42,589 nucleotides of DNA from a virus: the IMG/VR virus record IMGVR_UViG_3300031825_000189, positions 1 to 42,589 of that record; one strand, written 5' to 3'. Under the pieces are notes generated by a model. The model saw only the letters and a list, made by a program, of their open reading frames with translations. It had not been told where the DNA came from and did not search any database. This document shows, in pieces, positions 8,157 through 15,655 of the stretch (position 1 is its first letter; every line of letters starts with the position of its first letter). The position numbers were made by a program, and so were the translations under genes.

Positions 8157-9115
8157 CCACAACCCCTGACACCCAACCGACGTGCGTCGAGACTGTATGG
8201 CTGCGCGATTTGGATGGCACAGGAAGCATGCACCCCTGCGCTGAAGGCGACCCCGGAGCGGTCGAGTATGTGCCTGCGCTGTCTGCCGCCTCCCCTGCGG
8301 GCGGCGGGGTGGATGCGGGAGCGGTCACGTCGATCGATGTGACGATCGCTCTCCGCGAATGGTTCGGGGGCGAACGCTACGCTCGCGACTATGAGTACCT
8401 CGACATGCAGATGGGGCCTCAGATGAAGGCCATGCTTGAAGTCGTCTTTGCAAACCGCCGCGAGCGCCTCGCCTCCCTCTCCCCGGCCCCGACTAGCGGG
8501 CCAGAATACCACGAACGCAAGGACGCCGAGCTTAAGCGGATCGCGGCTCGTCTCGCAGAGTTGAGCCCCTCGGAAGGTTTGTTCTGCGACGGCGGAGACT
8601 ATGCGCTTGAGTTCCGCTGGACGACGGACGGTGAGCTTTCGACGAGCGGGTCGGAGGCTGGGGGCGAGGTGGTGGCGTGGATGTTCACGCACGAAGATGG
8701 CTCGCGCTCGTTCGTGAGCGATCCCGACACAAAGCGCATCTGGTCGGAGACGATGAAGCGAGACCTTGTCCCGCTCCTCGCCACCCCCGCCCCTTCGCCT
8801 GCGGGCGGGGTGAGGGAGGCGTTGGAGCTTGCACGTAAGGTGATCGCGGGACGGCCAGAAAGGAGCCTAGCCGACAATCTTGCGCTTCACCGGATCAACG
8901 TAGCCCTCGCGTCTCCGGCCACTGCGGCGAGGGGTGGGACGGAGATGTCCAAGGCTGAGCGAGATGGCTTCCAAAGCAAGCTGCATTGGCTGCGCGCATA
9001 TCGATCTGAGACCGGCTCACCTCTGAAGCAGGCGATGGATGCCTATGAGAGGAATGAACCGTTCGGCCGCTCGGCCCTCGCCTCTCCCGATGCGAAGTCG
9101 GAGGACACGCCATGA
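8153..9115 (+). CDS. Mosaic phage accessory protein, 320 aa
   Basis: The product is built of short blocks joined by Pro/Ala/Gly linkers. An N-terminal WLRDLDGTGSMHPC block is followed by a linker of the type SPAGGG, then a DVTIALREWFGGERY helix domain. After that come ELKRIAARLAEL, an EVVAWMFTHEDGSRSF block with a LVPLLATPAPSPAGG end, a helix REALELARKVIAG, and a C-terminal EMSKAERDGFQSKLHW segment. The VAWMF...PLLATP and linker modules recur in many phage accessory proteins. The function is unknown. The start lies in an ATGA overlap. Confidence 0.6.
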   Translation: MTTTPDTQPTCVETVWLRDLDGTGSMHPCAEGDPGAVEYVPALSAASPAGGGVDAGAVTSIDVTIALREWFGGERYARDYEYLDMQMGPQMKAMLEVVFANRRERLASLSPAPTSGPEYHERKDAELKRIAARLAELSPSEGLFCDGGDYALEFRWTTDGELSTSGSEAGGEVVAWMFTHEDGSRSFVSDPDTKRIWSETMKRDLVPLLATPAPSPAGGVREALELARKVIAGRPERSLADNLALHRINVALASPATAARGGTEMSKAERDGFQSKLHWLRAYRSETGSPLKQAMDAYERNEPFGRSALASPDAKSEDTP

Positions 9116-9564
9116 CGAAGGGTTTGGTTGGCACCCGCGAGACCTTGCAGGAAACCGCTGCGCCCTACGGCATCATCGACCCAGACTATGCTCGCATCTT
9201 CACGATCGGCCGCTGCATTGCTTGGCAGGAGGGTTACGCGCTCGTGATGCACGGCAGCTTCACTCGCGACCTTGACCTGATCGCGATCCCGTGGACGGAC
9301 CGAGCGACCGATGCCGAGCATTTGGTCCAGCGGGTCGCGCTGGCGCTTGATGACTTGAGCATCCTGGAGAAGGGCCGCGGGCGACCGTCGCAGGCAACGC
9401 AGAAGCCTCATGGCCGGCTGGCTTGGACGCTGACGTTCAAAACGTTCGGAGATCCGCGCTTTGTTGATCTGTCGGTTATGCCGCGCGTGACGTCTGACGG
9501 TTCTGGCCAGAGCCTCGCGGATGCCAGCCCCAAGCCTATGGAGGCAACCGATGGCCAAGGATAA
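9112..9564 (+). CDS. Nucleotidyltransferase-like phage protein, 150 aa
   Basis: Residues 40-60 read ALVMHGSFTRDLDLIAIPW, which resembles the G-S-x-x-R-D-x-D-L core of a minimal nucleotidyltransferase fold. A later FVDLSVMP could supply the third acidic residue. Proteins of this type are common in phage accessory regions, often described only as hypothetical. The substrate is unknown. It overlaps its neighbours by 4 and 14 bases. Confidence 0.6.
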   Translation: MTKGLVGTRETLQETAAPYGIIDPDYARIFTIGRCIAWQEGYALVMHGSFTRDLDLIAIPWTDRATDAEHLVQRVALALDDLSILEKGRGRPSQATQKPHGRLAWTLTFKTFGDPRFVDLSVMPRVTSDGSGQSLADASPKPMEATDGQG

Positions 9565-9799
9565 GCTGACGAGCGAGGAGCGGGCCGAGCTTTCCGCGCT
9601 CGCAAAATTCAACGACGCGGTCAGTGGCCCGTCGTTCATCATGCGCCGGCACTGGCGTGGCGACATCGGTCGGCTTGCCCGACGCGGACTCGTGAAATGG
9701 GGAGACCCTCCAAAGGGCTTCACGAAAACCAAGTTCGCCGGGGTCGAGATCACCCCCGCCGGCCGCGCCGCATTGGAGGCGAACGATGCAGATCGATGA
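9551..9799 (+). CDS. Small phage protein, possibly winged-helix, 82 aa
   Basis: ATG 9551 is the first start in this frame near the end of the previous gene (14-base overlap). The product is basic, with helical segments (SEERAELSALAKFNDA, then MRRHWRGDIGRLARRGLVKWG) and an EITPAGRAAL ending like the wing and last helix of a winged-helix domain. It probably binds DNA or a regulator, but this is inferred from the pattern only. Confidence 0.55.
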   Translation: MAKDKLTSEERAELSALAKFNDAVSGPSFIMRRHWRGDIGRLARRGLVKWGDPPKGFTKTKFAGVEITPAGRAALEANDADR

Positions 9800-10094
9800 G
9801 AACGTGGAGAAAGTCGCTGCGATCCTTATGAGCCGCGTGAACGCGCCGGAGGGCGAAATCTACGCAGCATCGCGCGAGATCGTTTCTGCCCTATCCCCCG
9901 GCTCTATAGGAGATATGGAGGGGTGGGTACTCGTGCCCAGCGAGCCAACAGAACGGCAGCTAAAGGCGGCTGGTGACGCATTCTTTGATGCGACCGTGGC
10001 CCATGTGGCGGGCGACCTAGACTCGGTCAACACGCCATTCCGGCGCTTTTACCGCGCCATGCTCGCTGCGGCGGGAGGACGCGAGCATGGCTAG
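9786..10094 (+). CDS. Phage accessory protein with WVLVP-EPT module, 102 aa
   Basis: The N-terminal helix resembles an AAA-lid-like or dimer helix. The second half has GWVLVPSEPTERQLKAAGDAF and ends in FYRAMLAAAGG, a module found at the ends of many phage accessory proteins. It starts 14 bases before the end of the previous gene. The function is unknown. Confidence 0.6.
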   Translation: MQIDENVEKVAAILMSRVNAPEGEIYAASREIVSALSPGSIGDMEGWVLVPSEPTERQLKAAGDAFFDATVAHVAGDLDSVNTPFRRFYRAMLAAAGGREHG

Positions 10095-10545
10095 CCAGGT
10101 GCCTTATGCGAGCGCGACGTCAGGAGCCGCAGCCCGTGACGAGATTACGAAGCTCCTCCGTCGCATGGGCTGCGAGAGCGTCGGCTTCATGGACAACTTC
10201 GATGAGAAGACCGTGCTGCTGGCGTTCAAGCACCGGGGTCGGGCGATCCAGTTCGAGGCATCCGCGAAAGGCTGGGCGGCATGGTTCCTGAAGGAGAATC
10301 CCTGGAACCAGCGCATGAAGAAGACCAAGCCGCAGCATGAGGCCGCCGCCCTGGATCAAGGCCTGATCGCCGTGAACTCGATCCTGCGAGATTATGTCAA
10401 AGGAATGATGACGGCTGTGGAGTGTGGGCTCATGAGCGTCGAAACCGCATTCTTGGCGCACCTGATCACAGAGAACGGCGAGACGGTAGGCCAGCGCATT
10501 ACATCGCTCAAGCTCTTGCCGGCTCCAACGGAGAGTGCGGGATGA
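10087..10545 (+). CDS. Conserved phage protein, 152 aa
   Basis: Residues 15-85 (DEITKLLRRMGCESVGFMDNF, then VLLAFKHRGRAIQFEAS and WAAWFLKENPW) form an alpha/beta domain. Residues 95-130 are helical. It resembles phage proteins I have seen beside accessory regions, but I cannot name a family. It overlaps the previous gene by 8 bases, and the next by 4. Confidence 0.6.
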   Translation: MASQVPYASATSGAAARDEITKLLRRMGCESVGFMDNFDEKTVLLAFKHRGRAIQFEASAKGWAAWFLKENPWNQRMKKTKPQHEAAALDQGLIAVNSILRDYVKGMMTAVECGLMSVETAFLAHLITENGETVGQRITSLKLLPAPTESAG

Positions 10546-11066
10546 TCGATCGAAAGCGCGCATCTTCGCTCCTCTGCTATGAGGCTTCAACCGGTGAATT
10601 CCGTTGGCGCGTATCGCGCGGGAACCTCCGATCTGGAGCGATAGCCGGGACGCTCGACAGTTACGGCTATGTCCAGATTAAGATCGACGGCGTTCTCATC
10701 CTTGCGCACCGCTTGGCATGGCTTCTTACGGTTGGCGACCCGCCGCCGTTCCTCGATCATATCAACGGTGATCGGTCAGACAATCGCTTCGCAAATTTGC
10801 GGCCCGCAACGCGGCGGCAGAATGCAGGCAACCGAAAGCCGAACCGTGGGACCAAGACAGGCCTTAAAGGCGTACGCAAGGTCGCCGGGTGTTCGACGTT
10901 TCGCGCTGTCATTGGTGGCTCGAAAGACCGGCAGCATCTGGGCACCTTCCCCACCGCAGAAGAAGCCCACGCCGCCTATGTCGCTGCCGCTAGAGCACGG
11001 TATGGCGAGTTTGCTCGCATCGGAGAGAACAAGCTTCTGCCCCCGCCACAGGATGCGCGCTCATGA
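10542..11066 (+). CDS. HNH endonuclease with AP2 domain
   Basis: A 174-residue protein. Residues 20-60 form an N-terminal strand region with the typical YGYVQIKIDGVLILAHRLAW. Residues 72-90 hold the HNH motif (DHINGDRSDNRFANLR), with His73 as the likely catalytic base. Residues 105-160 form an AP2-type DNA-binding domain (GLKGVRKV, then HLGTFPTAEEAHAAY). This is the layout of phage homing or nicking endonucleases. The ATG at 10542 overlaps the previous stop. It is in frame with the operon, so it may be a domesticated nuclease or a recent insertion. Confidence 0.9.
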   Translation: MIDRKRASSLLCYEASTGEFRWRVSRGNLRSGAIAGTLDSYGYVQIKIDGVLILAHRLAWLLTVGDPPPFLDHINGDRSDNRFANLRPATRRQNAGNRKPNRGTKTGLKGVRKVAGCSTFRAVIGGSKDRQHLGTFPTAEEAHAAYVAAARARYGEFARIGENKLLPPPQDARS

Positions 11067-11503
11067 CAGCCCCAGCCGCGATACCGAGCGCGGAGGAGAT
11101 CGCCAAGCTGATCTCTGGTGCGCCGTTCCCGTCTCCAAAGTCACTCGCTAAAGCTCGCGCTATCCTCGCCCTCTTCGCCCCGATCCTGGCGGAGAAGGAA
11201 CGGGAGATCGCCAACCTTGATAGCCTCACCGATATAATGATGGAGACTCATCTGAAAGAAGTCTCGACATGGCGTAACGCTGCTGACCAGTTCCGCGGCC
11301 GCGCCCTAGCAGCAGAAGCCGCGCTCGCTGCGGCAGTCGAAGCGCTTGCGCCATTTGCAGACGAGAAGAACGGCGTCATGCAGGATCTGCTTTGGGGCGA
11401 TCAGCCTGATAGCGCTACGATGACGATCACATGCCCTCTCGGGCAAATCAGGAAAGCCCGTGAGGCTGTTCGTGCCGCAGCCATCCGGGCGCAAGGAGAG
11501 TGA
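11063..11503 (+). CDS. Ea22/Ead-like accessory protein, 146 aa
   Basis: A 146-residue protein with a Pro-rich start, helices (LAKARAILALFAPILAEKEREI) and a coiled coil (FRGRALAAEAALAAAVEAL). The C-terminal module APFADEKNG to QIRKAREAV is also found in the protein at 7322, so the two share a recombined end. Starts at an ATGA overlap with the HNH gene. Confidence 0.6.
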   Translation: MTAPAAIPSAEEIAKLISGAPFPSPKSLAKARAILALFAPILAEKEREIANLDSLTDIMMETHLKEVSTWRNAADQFRGRALAAEAALAAAVEALAPFADEKNGVMQDLLWGDQPDSATMTITCPLGQIRKAREAVRAAAIRAQGE

Positions 11504-11504
11504 G

Positions 11505-11663
11505 ATGCCTGACTGGCTTGTCGCGCTCTGCATCGTCATCGCATGGGTTCAAGGCCTCTGGCTTGGCGGCGTCATCTGGGCCAGCGGGCCGTTCTGGGAC
11601 GGCGTGCATAGCGTCTTCCGATCTGACCGCTCACAACGCAGAAAAGGCCGGCGCAGCCCCTAA
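11505..11663 (+). CDS. Small membrane protein, 52 aa
   Basis: ATG 11505 follows the previous stop by one base, with AAGGAG about nine bases upstream. Residues 4-28 are one hydrophobic helix rich in Trp (WLVALCIVIAWVQGLWLGG), then a short basic tail. It is the last gene of the rightward arm. Its stop codon lies in the loop of the hairpin at 11646-11677. Confidence 0.6.
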   Translation: MPDWLVALCIVIAWVQGLWLGGVIWASGPFWDGVHSVFRSDRSQRRKGRRSP

Positions 11664-11677
11664 GGACCGCGCCGGCT
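11646..11677. terminator. Hairpin between convergent arms
   Basis: The arms 11647-11654 (GCCGGCGC) and 11669-11676 (GCGCCGGC) are perfectly complementary. An A tract at 11642-11645 gives a T tract for the leftward transcript, so the hairpin is a factor-independent terminator for the leftward strand and possibly a block for the rightward one. It sits where the two long transcription units meet. Confidence 0.75.
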
Positions 11678-11767
11678 GAGGTGGTATACAGGGAATCGAA
11701 CCGAGAGGGTCAGGAACCTTCTCGATATCCGCCGGGGCTGCCGGCGGATGGAAGAAGCTCAGCAGAG

Positions 11768-11905
11768 CTAATAATGCTCAAGTCGGTTCCATACGCTCAC
11801 GACGAAATCCCAATTCCGGATCAGGCATGCCGTCATCACGGACGTAAGCGCCCATGCCGCCAGCAGGATCAGCCATACCGTAATCGGGAAGCGTGGTCGG
11901 GTCAT
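11768..11905 (-). CDS. Small membrane protein, 45 aa
   Basis: Start at 11905 (ATG) overlaps the stop of the 77-residue membrane protein (ATGA), and the stop TAG is at 11768-11770. One hydrophobic helix spans residues 8-29 (ITVWLILLAAWALTSVM), followed by an aromatic-rich end (NWDFVVSVWNRLEHY). It is the last gene of the leftward arm, right behind the lysis cassette, and may take part in lysis timing. From 11664 to 11767 only the hairpin and a short tRNA-like stretch are seen. Confidence 0.55.
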   Translation of the reverse strand: MTRPRFPITVWLILLAAWALTSVMTACLIRNWDFVVSVWNRLEHY

Positions 11906-12135
11906 TTCGCACCTTTGATGGACGCGATGATTTCACCGAATAGCTTGAGAGCGGCCCAGGTCCCGCCGATCGCGCCTAGAATGCCGACAAGCAGCCATTT
12001 CACGAAGGCGGATACGGTTCGGATGGAGCGGACCAGGCTGATCCCCTCCTCCAGCAAATGGACATCCTCGGTCCTGAGATTGGCGAGAAAGTCCTTGGTC
12101 TCGTCCGAGAGCTGAGCGAAGCGGTCTGGAGGCAT
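11902..12135 (-). CDS. Small membrane protein, 77 aa, holin-like candidate
   Basis: A 77-residue protein. Residues 1-42 are soluble and helical. Residues 46-66 form a hydrophobic helix with a glycine zipper (FVKWLLVGILGAIGGTWAALKL), followed by a short basic tail (IKGAK). The size and layout resemble phage superinfection or lysis membrane proteins. It lies just after Rz1 and is coupled to the 45-residue membrane protein. It could be a second holin or an antiholin, but no family is certain. Confidence 0.6.
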   Translation of the reverse strand: MPPDRFAQLSDETKDFLANLRTEDVHLLEEGISLVRSIRTVSAFVKWLLVGILGAIGGTWAALKLFGEIIASIKGAK

Positions 12136-12191
12136 CAGGGGCGCACCCCTTGCGTTAGGTCATGTTCGTGCATCTGATAGCTCTCAGCCAT
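12135..12191 (-). CDS. Possible 18-aa leader peptide
   Basis: ATG at 12191 with a weak AGAGG site six bases upstream; the stop overlaps the next start as TGATG at 12133-12137. The product (18 residues, HEHDLTQ in the middle) has no recognisable pattern. The tight overlap suggests that it may be translated to couple expression of the downstream membrane gene. The stretch 12192-12261 shows nothing else. Confidence 0.2.
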   Translation of the reverse strand: MAESYQMHEHDLTQGVRP

Positions 12192-12261
12192 GGGCGCCTC
12201 TGTCTGGTGCTCGTGGTCAGGCACGGGATGACGCTGGAACCGCCATCTCGTGCCGCCTGCT

Positions 12262-12471
12262 TCAGGATCGCGACCAGCAGCCGGCCGCGACGCCTTTCTC
12301 GAAATGGATGTCAATCCGGCGCGTATCGGCCTTGGTCTTGCCGGTGACGTTGCCGAGGCTATCGGTGATGACACCACATGGTCTATCGACCGGGGCCGTC
12401 GTCTGGCACGCAGACACCGCGAGAGCGGTCCCAAGTGCCAGTGCAGTTCTCAACCGTGCGCGCGGCTTCAT
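12262..12471 (-). CDS. Rz1-like spanin lipoprotein, nested in Rz
   Basis: A 69-residue lipoprotein. It has a basic N-terminus (KPRARLR), a hydrophobic segment and a lipobox VSAC with the lipidated cysteine at residue 22. The start lies within the upstream Rz gene in another frame, the classic Rz/Rz1 nesting. As the outer-membrane spanin subunit it should pair with Rz to fuse the inner and outer membranes at lysis. The proline content of the mature part is lower than in lambda Rz1. Confidence 0.75.
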   Translation of the reverse strand: MKPRARLRTALALGTALAVSACQTTAPVDRPCGVITDSLGNVTGKTKADTRRIDIHFEKGVAAGCWSRS

Positions 12472-12640
12472 CTGCTAGTCCTCTCGCCTTGTCGTTCGAC
12501 TTCTGGATTTCGATGGTGACGGTGGCCGCTCCGCGCTCTTCAGCGTCGGATGTGATTTTCCAGTAGGCGCCGATGGCGGCCACGGCGATGGCAAGGCCGA
12601 TCCAGACCTTGGCCGGGATGAGGGCGAGGAACGGCATCAC
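12383..12640 (-). CDS. Rz-like inner-membrane spanin, 85 aa
   Basis: The N-terminal hydrophobic helix (residues 4-26) is followed by a periplasmic charged coil (IEIQKSNDKARGLADEAARTVENC). The gene lies directly behind the endolysin (4-base overlap) and contains the Rz1 start in another frame. It is shorter than lambda Rz (153 residues), but its position, topology and nested lipoprotein support the spanin call. Confidence 0.75.
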   Translation of the reverse strand: MMPFLALIPAKVWIGLAIAVAAIGAYWKITSDAEERGAATVTIEIQKSNDKARGLADEAARTVENCTGTWDRSRGVCVPDDGPGR

Positions 12641-13104
12641 AGGCCATCCATGCAGTATGAGCGCTCAGCCTGCCGGCGGCGCGTAAGGCCGGGGAAGACA
12701 ACCCCGGCGGCACGGTTCCATTTGAGGAACGCATCGCAGCTCGCGCGCGTCTGCCCGGCATTCTCAAGCCGCGAGACAGACGACTTACAATAGGCCCCGA
12801 CACCGATATTGTAGGCGAGCGAGACATGCGCGACATAGCGTTTGTCCGGCATGCTCTTGGCCGTGAATGTGCAGCGCTCGACACCATCGGCGTAGTGATC
12901 GAGCTCCTTGACGAGCAGCGCCTTGCACTCCTCAAGTGTCTTCCTGTCGCCGGGCTTCACGCCACCTGTCGAGCCATAGCAGATCGTCCATGGCGGTCCC
13001 TTGGTCGCGGGATCGGGATAGGCATTGAGCCGAAGCCCTTCGAAGCCGCCGACGAGCACGACGCCAAGCGCAGCCACGGCACCGCCCTTCTTCATGCGGC
13101 TCAT
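12637..13104 (-). CDS. SAR endolysin, GH24 lysozyme
   Basis: A 155-residue muramidase that cleaves the glycan strand of peptidoglycan. Residues 7-20 (GGAVAALGVVLVGG) form a weakly hydrophobic signal-anchor-release segment, so export through Sec and activation on release from the membrane are likely. The catalytic triad fits GH24: Glu22 (FEGLRLNAYPD), Asp31 and Thr40 (WTICYGST). Seven cysteines (including C42, C60 and C78) could control activity by disulfide switching, as in P1 Lyz. It follows the holin with a 4-base overlap. Confidence 0.9.
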   Translation of the reverse strand: MSRMKKGGAVAALGVVLVGGFEGLRLNAYPDPATKGPPWTICYGSTGGVKPGDRKTLEECKALLVKELDHYADGVERCTFTAKSMPDKRYVAHVSLAYNIGVGAYCKSSVSRLENAGQTRASCDAFLKWNRAAGVVFPGLTRRRQAERSYCMDGL

Positions 13105-13325
13105 GGCTCATCTCCAGACACGGATTGCTGCGCGACGAGACGGGCAACAAAGGCCCCGCCGATGACGAGGAACGACAGGCCGGCAAGCCAGCCCTTCGGA
13201 ATCGGGATCAGTCCATCGGCGAAGGGAAGGACAGCTTCCATGCCGGTGAGCACGCCAGCGAGCGCAAGCAGCCTGACGGACCACGCATGCTTGAGGATCG
13301 CACGCCAGTTATTGGCTAGATGCAT
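13101..13325 (-). CDS. Probable holin, 74 aa
   Basis: The protein has an N-terminal amphipathic helix (NNWRAILKHAWSVRL) and two hydrophobic helices, residues 18-36 and 45-64. It lies first in the lysis cassette, directly before the SAR endolysin. Similar small proteins occupy the holin position in many alphaproteobacterial phages. For a SAR endolysin the partner would be a pinholin that collapses the membrane potential; this is inferred from position and topology. Confidence 0.7.
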   Translation of the reverse strand: MHLANNWRAILKHAWSVRLLALAGVLTGMEAVLPFADGLIPIPKGWLAGLSFLVIGGAFVARLVAQQSVSGDEP

Positions 13326-13342
13326 AGGCTAGCTCCAGACAT

Positions 13343-13366
13343 GAAAAAGCCCGCGCGAGGCGGGCT
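13343..13366 (-). terminator. Leftward terminator before the lysis cassette
   Basis: Arms 13348-13354 and 13360-13366 (AGCCCGC/GCGGGCT) with a five-base loop. The A run at 13344-13348 becomes a T tract on the leftward transcript. It lies between the acyltransferase gene and the holin, so late transcripts must pass it to express lysis genes. Confidence 0.85.
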
Positions 13367-13402
13367 GTTGGTGGCGGTCGGGTGGCGTGATATGTCGATG
13401 AA

Positions 13403-14461
13403 ATGAAGTCGCGCATCCTCGAACTCGACGGCCTCCGGGGCATCGCCGCGCTCGCTGTTTTCTTCATCCACTCAGGCGGATTTGGCCTGAAAAGTTTCGG
13501 CAATCTTGGATACGCGATAGTCGATCACGGAAAATATGGCGTGACGCTATTCTTTGTCGTGTCGGCGTTCTGCCTATGCCTCAGCGTGGCCCCTGCTTTC
13601 GCGAAACGGCCTATCGATTGGCGTGCTTTCTATATCCGGCGCTTCGCCCGCATATTGCCGCTTTTCTTCGCCGTTTGTGCGTTCCTCGCGGTCGTCAATT
13701 CGTTGAACGGCACCTGGAAAAACATACCGATCGACACGCTTCTTCGTATCGGCTTCAACCATATCACGCTTCTCAGCATGTTCGATCCAACGACGAATAA
13801 CGCGATCATCGGCGTGGAGTGGTCGATCTTTGTAGAATTTCTGTTCTACTTCATGTTCCCATTCGTGCTGTTCTGGCTCATCGCCGCGCCTTGGAGCATG
13901 GTTGTCGTGACGGCTGTTTTGATGTGGCCGCCTGTATGCAAAATCATCACCGACTTTCTTGGAATCAACGAGCCGAACTTCACGATATTCTGGCACTTTC
14001 ATTCTTTTTTGGTCGGCATGCTCGTTTACCGATTCTTGATTGCCGATCCGACTAAGCGCCCGGTATTGGGTTCCGCGTTGTTCATCGCCGCGATAACGCT
14101 AAGCATCGCGGCTGTTTTTAAGCAGGATCATGGGTTCAGCGTATCAGCCGCATCTCTGGCCGCAGCTTTTACGATCGCCGCTGCGCATTATGCGAGCCCA
14201 CTAGTAGGGTGGTTGAGATGGCCGTTTTTGGTATTTATCGGCGGGATCAGCTTTTCCATTTATTTGATCCACCCCTTGGTCATGCGGCCTATGGGTGGGC
14301 TTGGGTCGCTCTTTGTCTATCAGGCAGTTGCCGCGCTCGCCGCGACCATCGCAATTGCGTGGGGGACGAACCGCATGATTGAGCTGCCTGCTCAGGATTT
14401 TGGAAGGCGGATGATTGCGAACTTGCGGGTTAGGGCCGCTGCGCCCGAGTCCGCGCGCTAA
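13403..14461 (+). CDS. Acyltransferase family 3, O-antigen modifying (OafA-like)
   Basis: A 352-residue integral membrane protein with about 10 hydrophobic helices. It starts with the hallmark ELDGLRGIAALAVFFIH, which holds the Arg12-x10-His23 motif of acyltransferase-3 proteins. These enzymes move acyl groups onto surface sugars. Phage copies usually change the O-antigen after lysogeny and so block adsorption of related phages. It is oriented against the late genes, is visibly richer in A/T, and is bordered by a leftward terminator, as expected of a moron. It overlaps the fibre-assembly gene end by four bases. No clear ribosome site precedes the ATG at 13403. Confidence 0.9.
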   Translation: MKSRILELDGLRGIAALAVFFIHSGGFGLKSFGNLGYAIVDHGKYGVTLFFVVSAFCLCLSVAPAFAKRPIDWRAFYIRRFARILPLFFAVCAFLAVVNSLNGTWKNIPIDTLLRIGFNHITLLSMFDPTTNNAIIGVEWSIFVEFLFYFMFPFVLFWLIAAPWSMVVVTAVLMWPPVCKIITDFLGINEPNFTIFWHFHSFLVGMLVYRFLIADPTKRPVLGSALFIAAITLSIAAVFKQDHGFSVSAASLAAAFTIAAAHYASPLVGWLRWPFLVFIGGISFSIYLIHPLVMRPMGGLGSLFVYQAVAALAATIAIAWGTNRMIELPAQDFGRRMIANLRVRAAAPESAR

Positions 14462-14892
14462 ACTGCCAAGACCGCGTCCGCGCGTGCCTCGCCAAGGGCG
14501 GACGCTATACCCGCGCGCAACGCCGGAAAGTCAGCGTCGCTGTGGTCGAGATAGGCAGCAGCTTCGTAGATCCGACGCAGGCGCGGAGGGGCCGCCTCAA
14601 GGGCGGCATCGAGCACTTCAGCCTCTTCCTCCGTCAGCCGACGCCAAAGGTCGGCTTTCGCGAGGGTAGTTGGAGGCATCGTCTCTGGCCCAGAGGGTGG
14701 GGCTTCGACTGGAACCGTCTCGACCAGCCAAGCACCATTTGCCCATCTGGCTCTAGAGCCAGCCCCATACGACGGCGGCTGAGCAGTCACACAACCACGC
14801 GGGATAAGGTATGCGCCTGCGTCACGCGGGCTCTTGTCGGCTTTGAGCACCCCAACGAAAACGCCTTCATCATCAGTCTGGTAGACGATCAT
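14458..14892 (-). CDS. Tail fibre assembly-like protein, 144 aa
   Basis: A short beta N-terminus (MIVYQTDDEGVFVGVLKAD, then YLIPRGCVTAQPP and WANGAWLVE) is followed by a helical C-terminus (LWRRLTEEEAEVLDAALEA). This is the pattern of phage proteins encoded directly after a tail collar/fibre gene, which act as fibre chaperones or small fibre parts. It follows the collar-domain protein by ten bases. The call rests on position and general shape. Confidence 0.6.
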   Translation of the reverse strand: MIVYQTDDEGVFVGVLKADKSPRDAGAYLIPRGCVTAQPPSYGAGSRARWANGAWLVETVPVEAPPSGPETMPPTTLAKADLWRRLTEEEAEVLDAALEAAPPRLRRIYEAAAYLDHSDADFPALRAGIASALGEARADAVLAV

Positions 14893-14902
14893 CGGAAAAC
14901 CC

Positions 14903-15640
14903 TCAGTATCTGATGCAAGCTAGGGCTGCGAGGTTTCGCGGCCTCGTTTCGGAGCCGCCGGCCCCGTAAGTCTCGGACCCGGCATACGCGTGAGCATTGC
15001 TCGCATCGATCGCGATGCCACCACCCGCAGTTAGATTCAACCGCTGGCCCAGGCCGTGGGTGTGAAGCCGGTATTGGTCGAGCTGGAGCGCGTACATAAC
15101 GCGGGCAGGATCGCTCCCTTTCCCATCATCAAAACCACGGATGAACTCACCCCGCATGTCGGGCAGGACGATGTAATCGCCGGTCGTGCTGCGGGTCGTC
15201 GTTGGGTTCAGAGGGTCGGTGCAGCGGAAGCCCCAATCAGCGGTCGGGTTGAGGGTATCCCCGCAGTAAATGGCCGTATCAAGCGCGGTGTATGCCGACC
15301 GCAGCACAGCCGCGCCGTTAGCCTTCAGCCAGCCCGAAGGCGCAGTAGATGTGAAGAAGAAACCGAGCTGCCCAGGCACACCAACCAGATACCGGGCATC
15401 ACCGCTTTGACGGTTGAGCGCGTCCGTATCGTTCGTGGCGTCACCAACATTGATCAGCTTGAACCCGCCGAACGGGATATCAGCAGTAACCGCAGTCACG
15501 CCCGTTCGAGCGATGCTCTGCGTCAGCGCAGCGGCGATATCCTCAAGCGGAGGGTTATGCTGCGTCGCCTCGATCAACTCGCCTGTGACGGCTTCATACC
15601 CAGGTGGAAGCGAGTAAACTCCTGAACCGTCTCGGGGCAT
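14903..15640 (-). CDS. Tail fibre protein with collar domain
   Basis: A 245-residue protein starting at 15640 (ATG with GGAGAA upstream). Residues 1-80 resemble a short fibre stalk (SGVYSLPPGYEAVTGELI, then NVGDATNDTDALNRQ). Residues 90-245 fit a phage tail-collar domain: GQLGFFFTSTAPSGWLKANG, YIVLPDMRGEFIRGFDDGKGSD, LHTHGL, and the ending ETRPRNLAALACIRY. Each motif is quoted in part only. Such fibres bind the host surface. It is last in the leftward structural set before the fibre chaperone. Confidence 0.85.
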   Translation of the reverse strand: MPRDGSGVYSLPPGYEAVTGELIEATQHNPPLEDIAAALTQSIARTGVTAVTADIPFGGFKLINVGDATNDTDALNRQSGDARYLVGVPGQLGFFFTSTAPSGWLKANGAAVLRSAYTALDTAIYCGDTLNPTADWGFRCTDPLNPTTTRSTTGDYIVLPDMRGEFIRGFDDGKGSDPARVMYALQLDQYRLHTHGLGQRLNLTAGGGIAIDASNAHAYAGSETYGAGGSETRPRNLAALACIRY

Positions 15641-15655
15641 GGGCTTCTCCAATAG

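Noticed and set aside
11684-11712. tRNA-like end on the - strand (GGTTCGATTCCC and a TATACCACC tail)
   Set aside because: The T loop resembles a tRNA, but the T stem does not pair, the CCA end is not complete and no D or anticodon arm with the right spacing is present. It may be a remnant, but not a gene.
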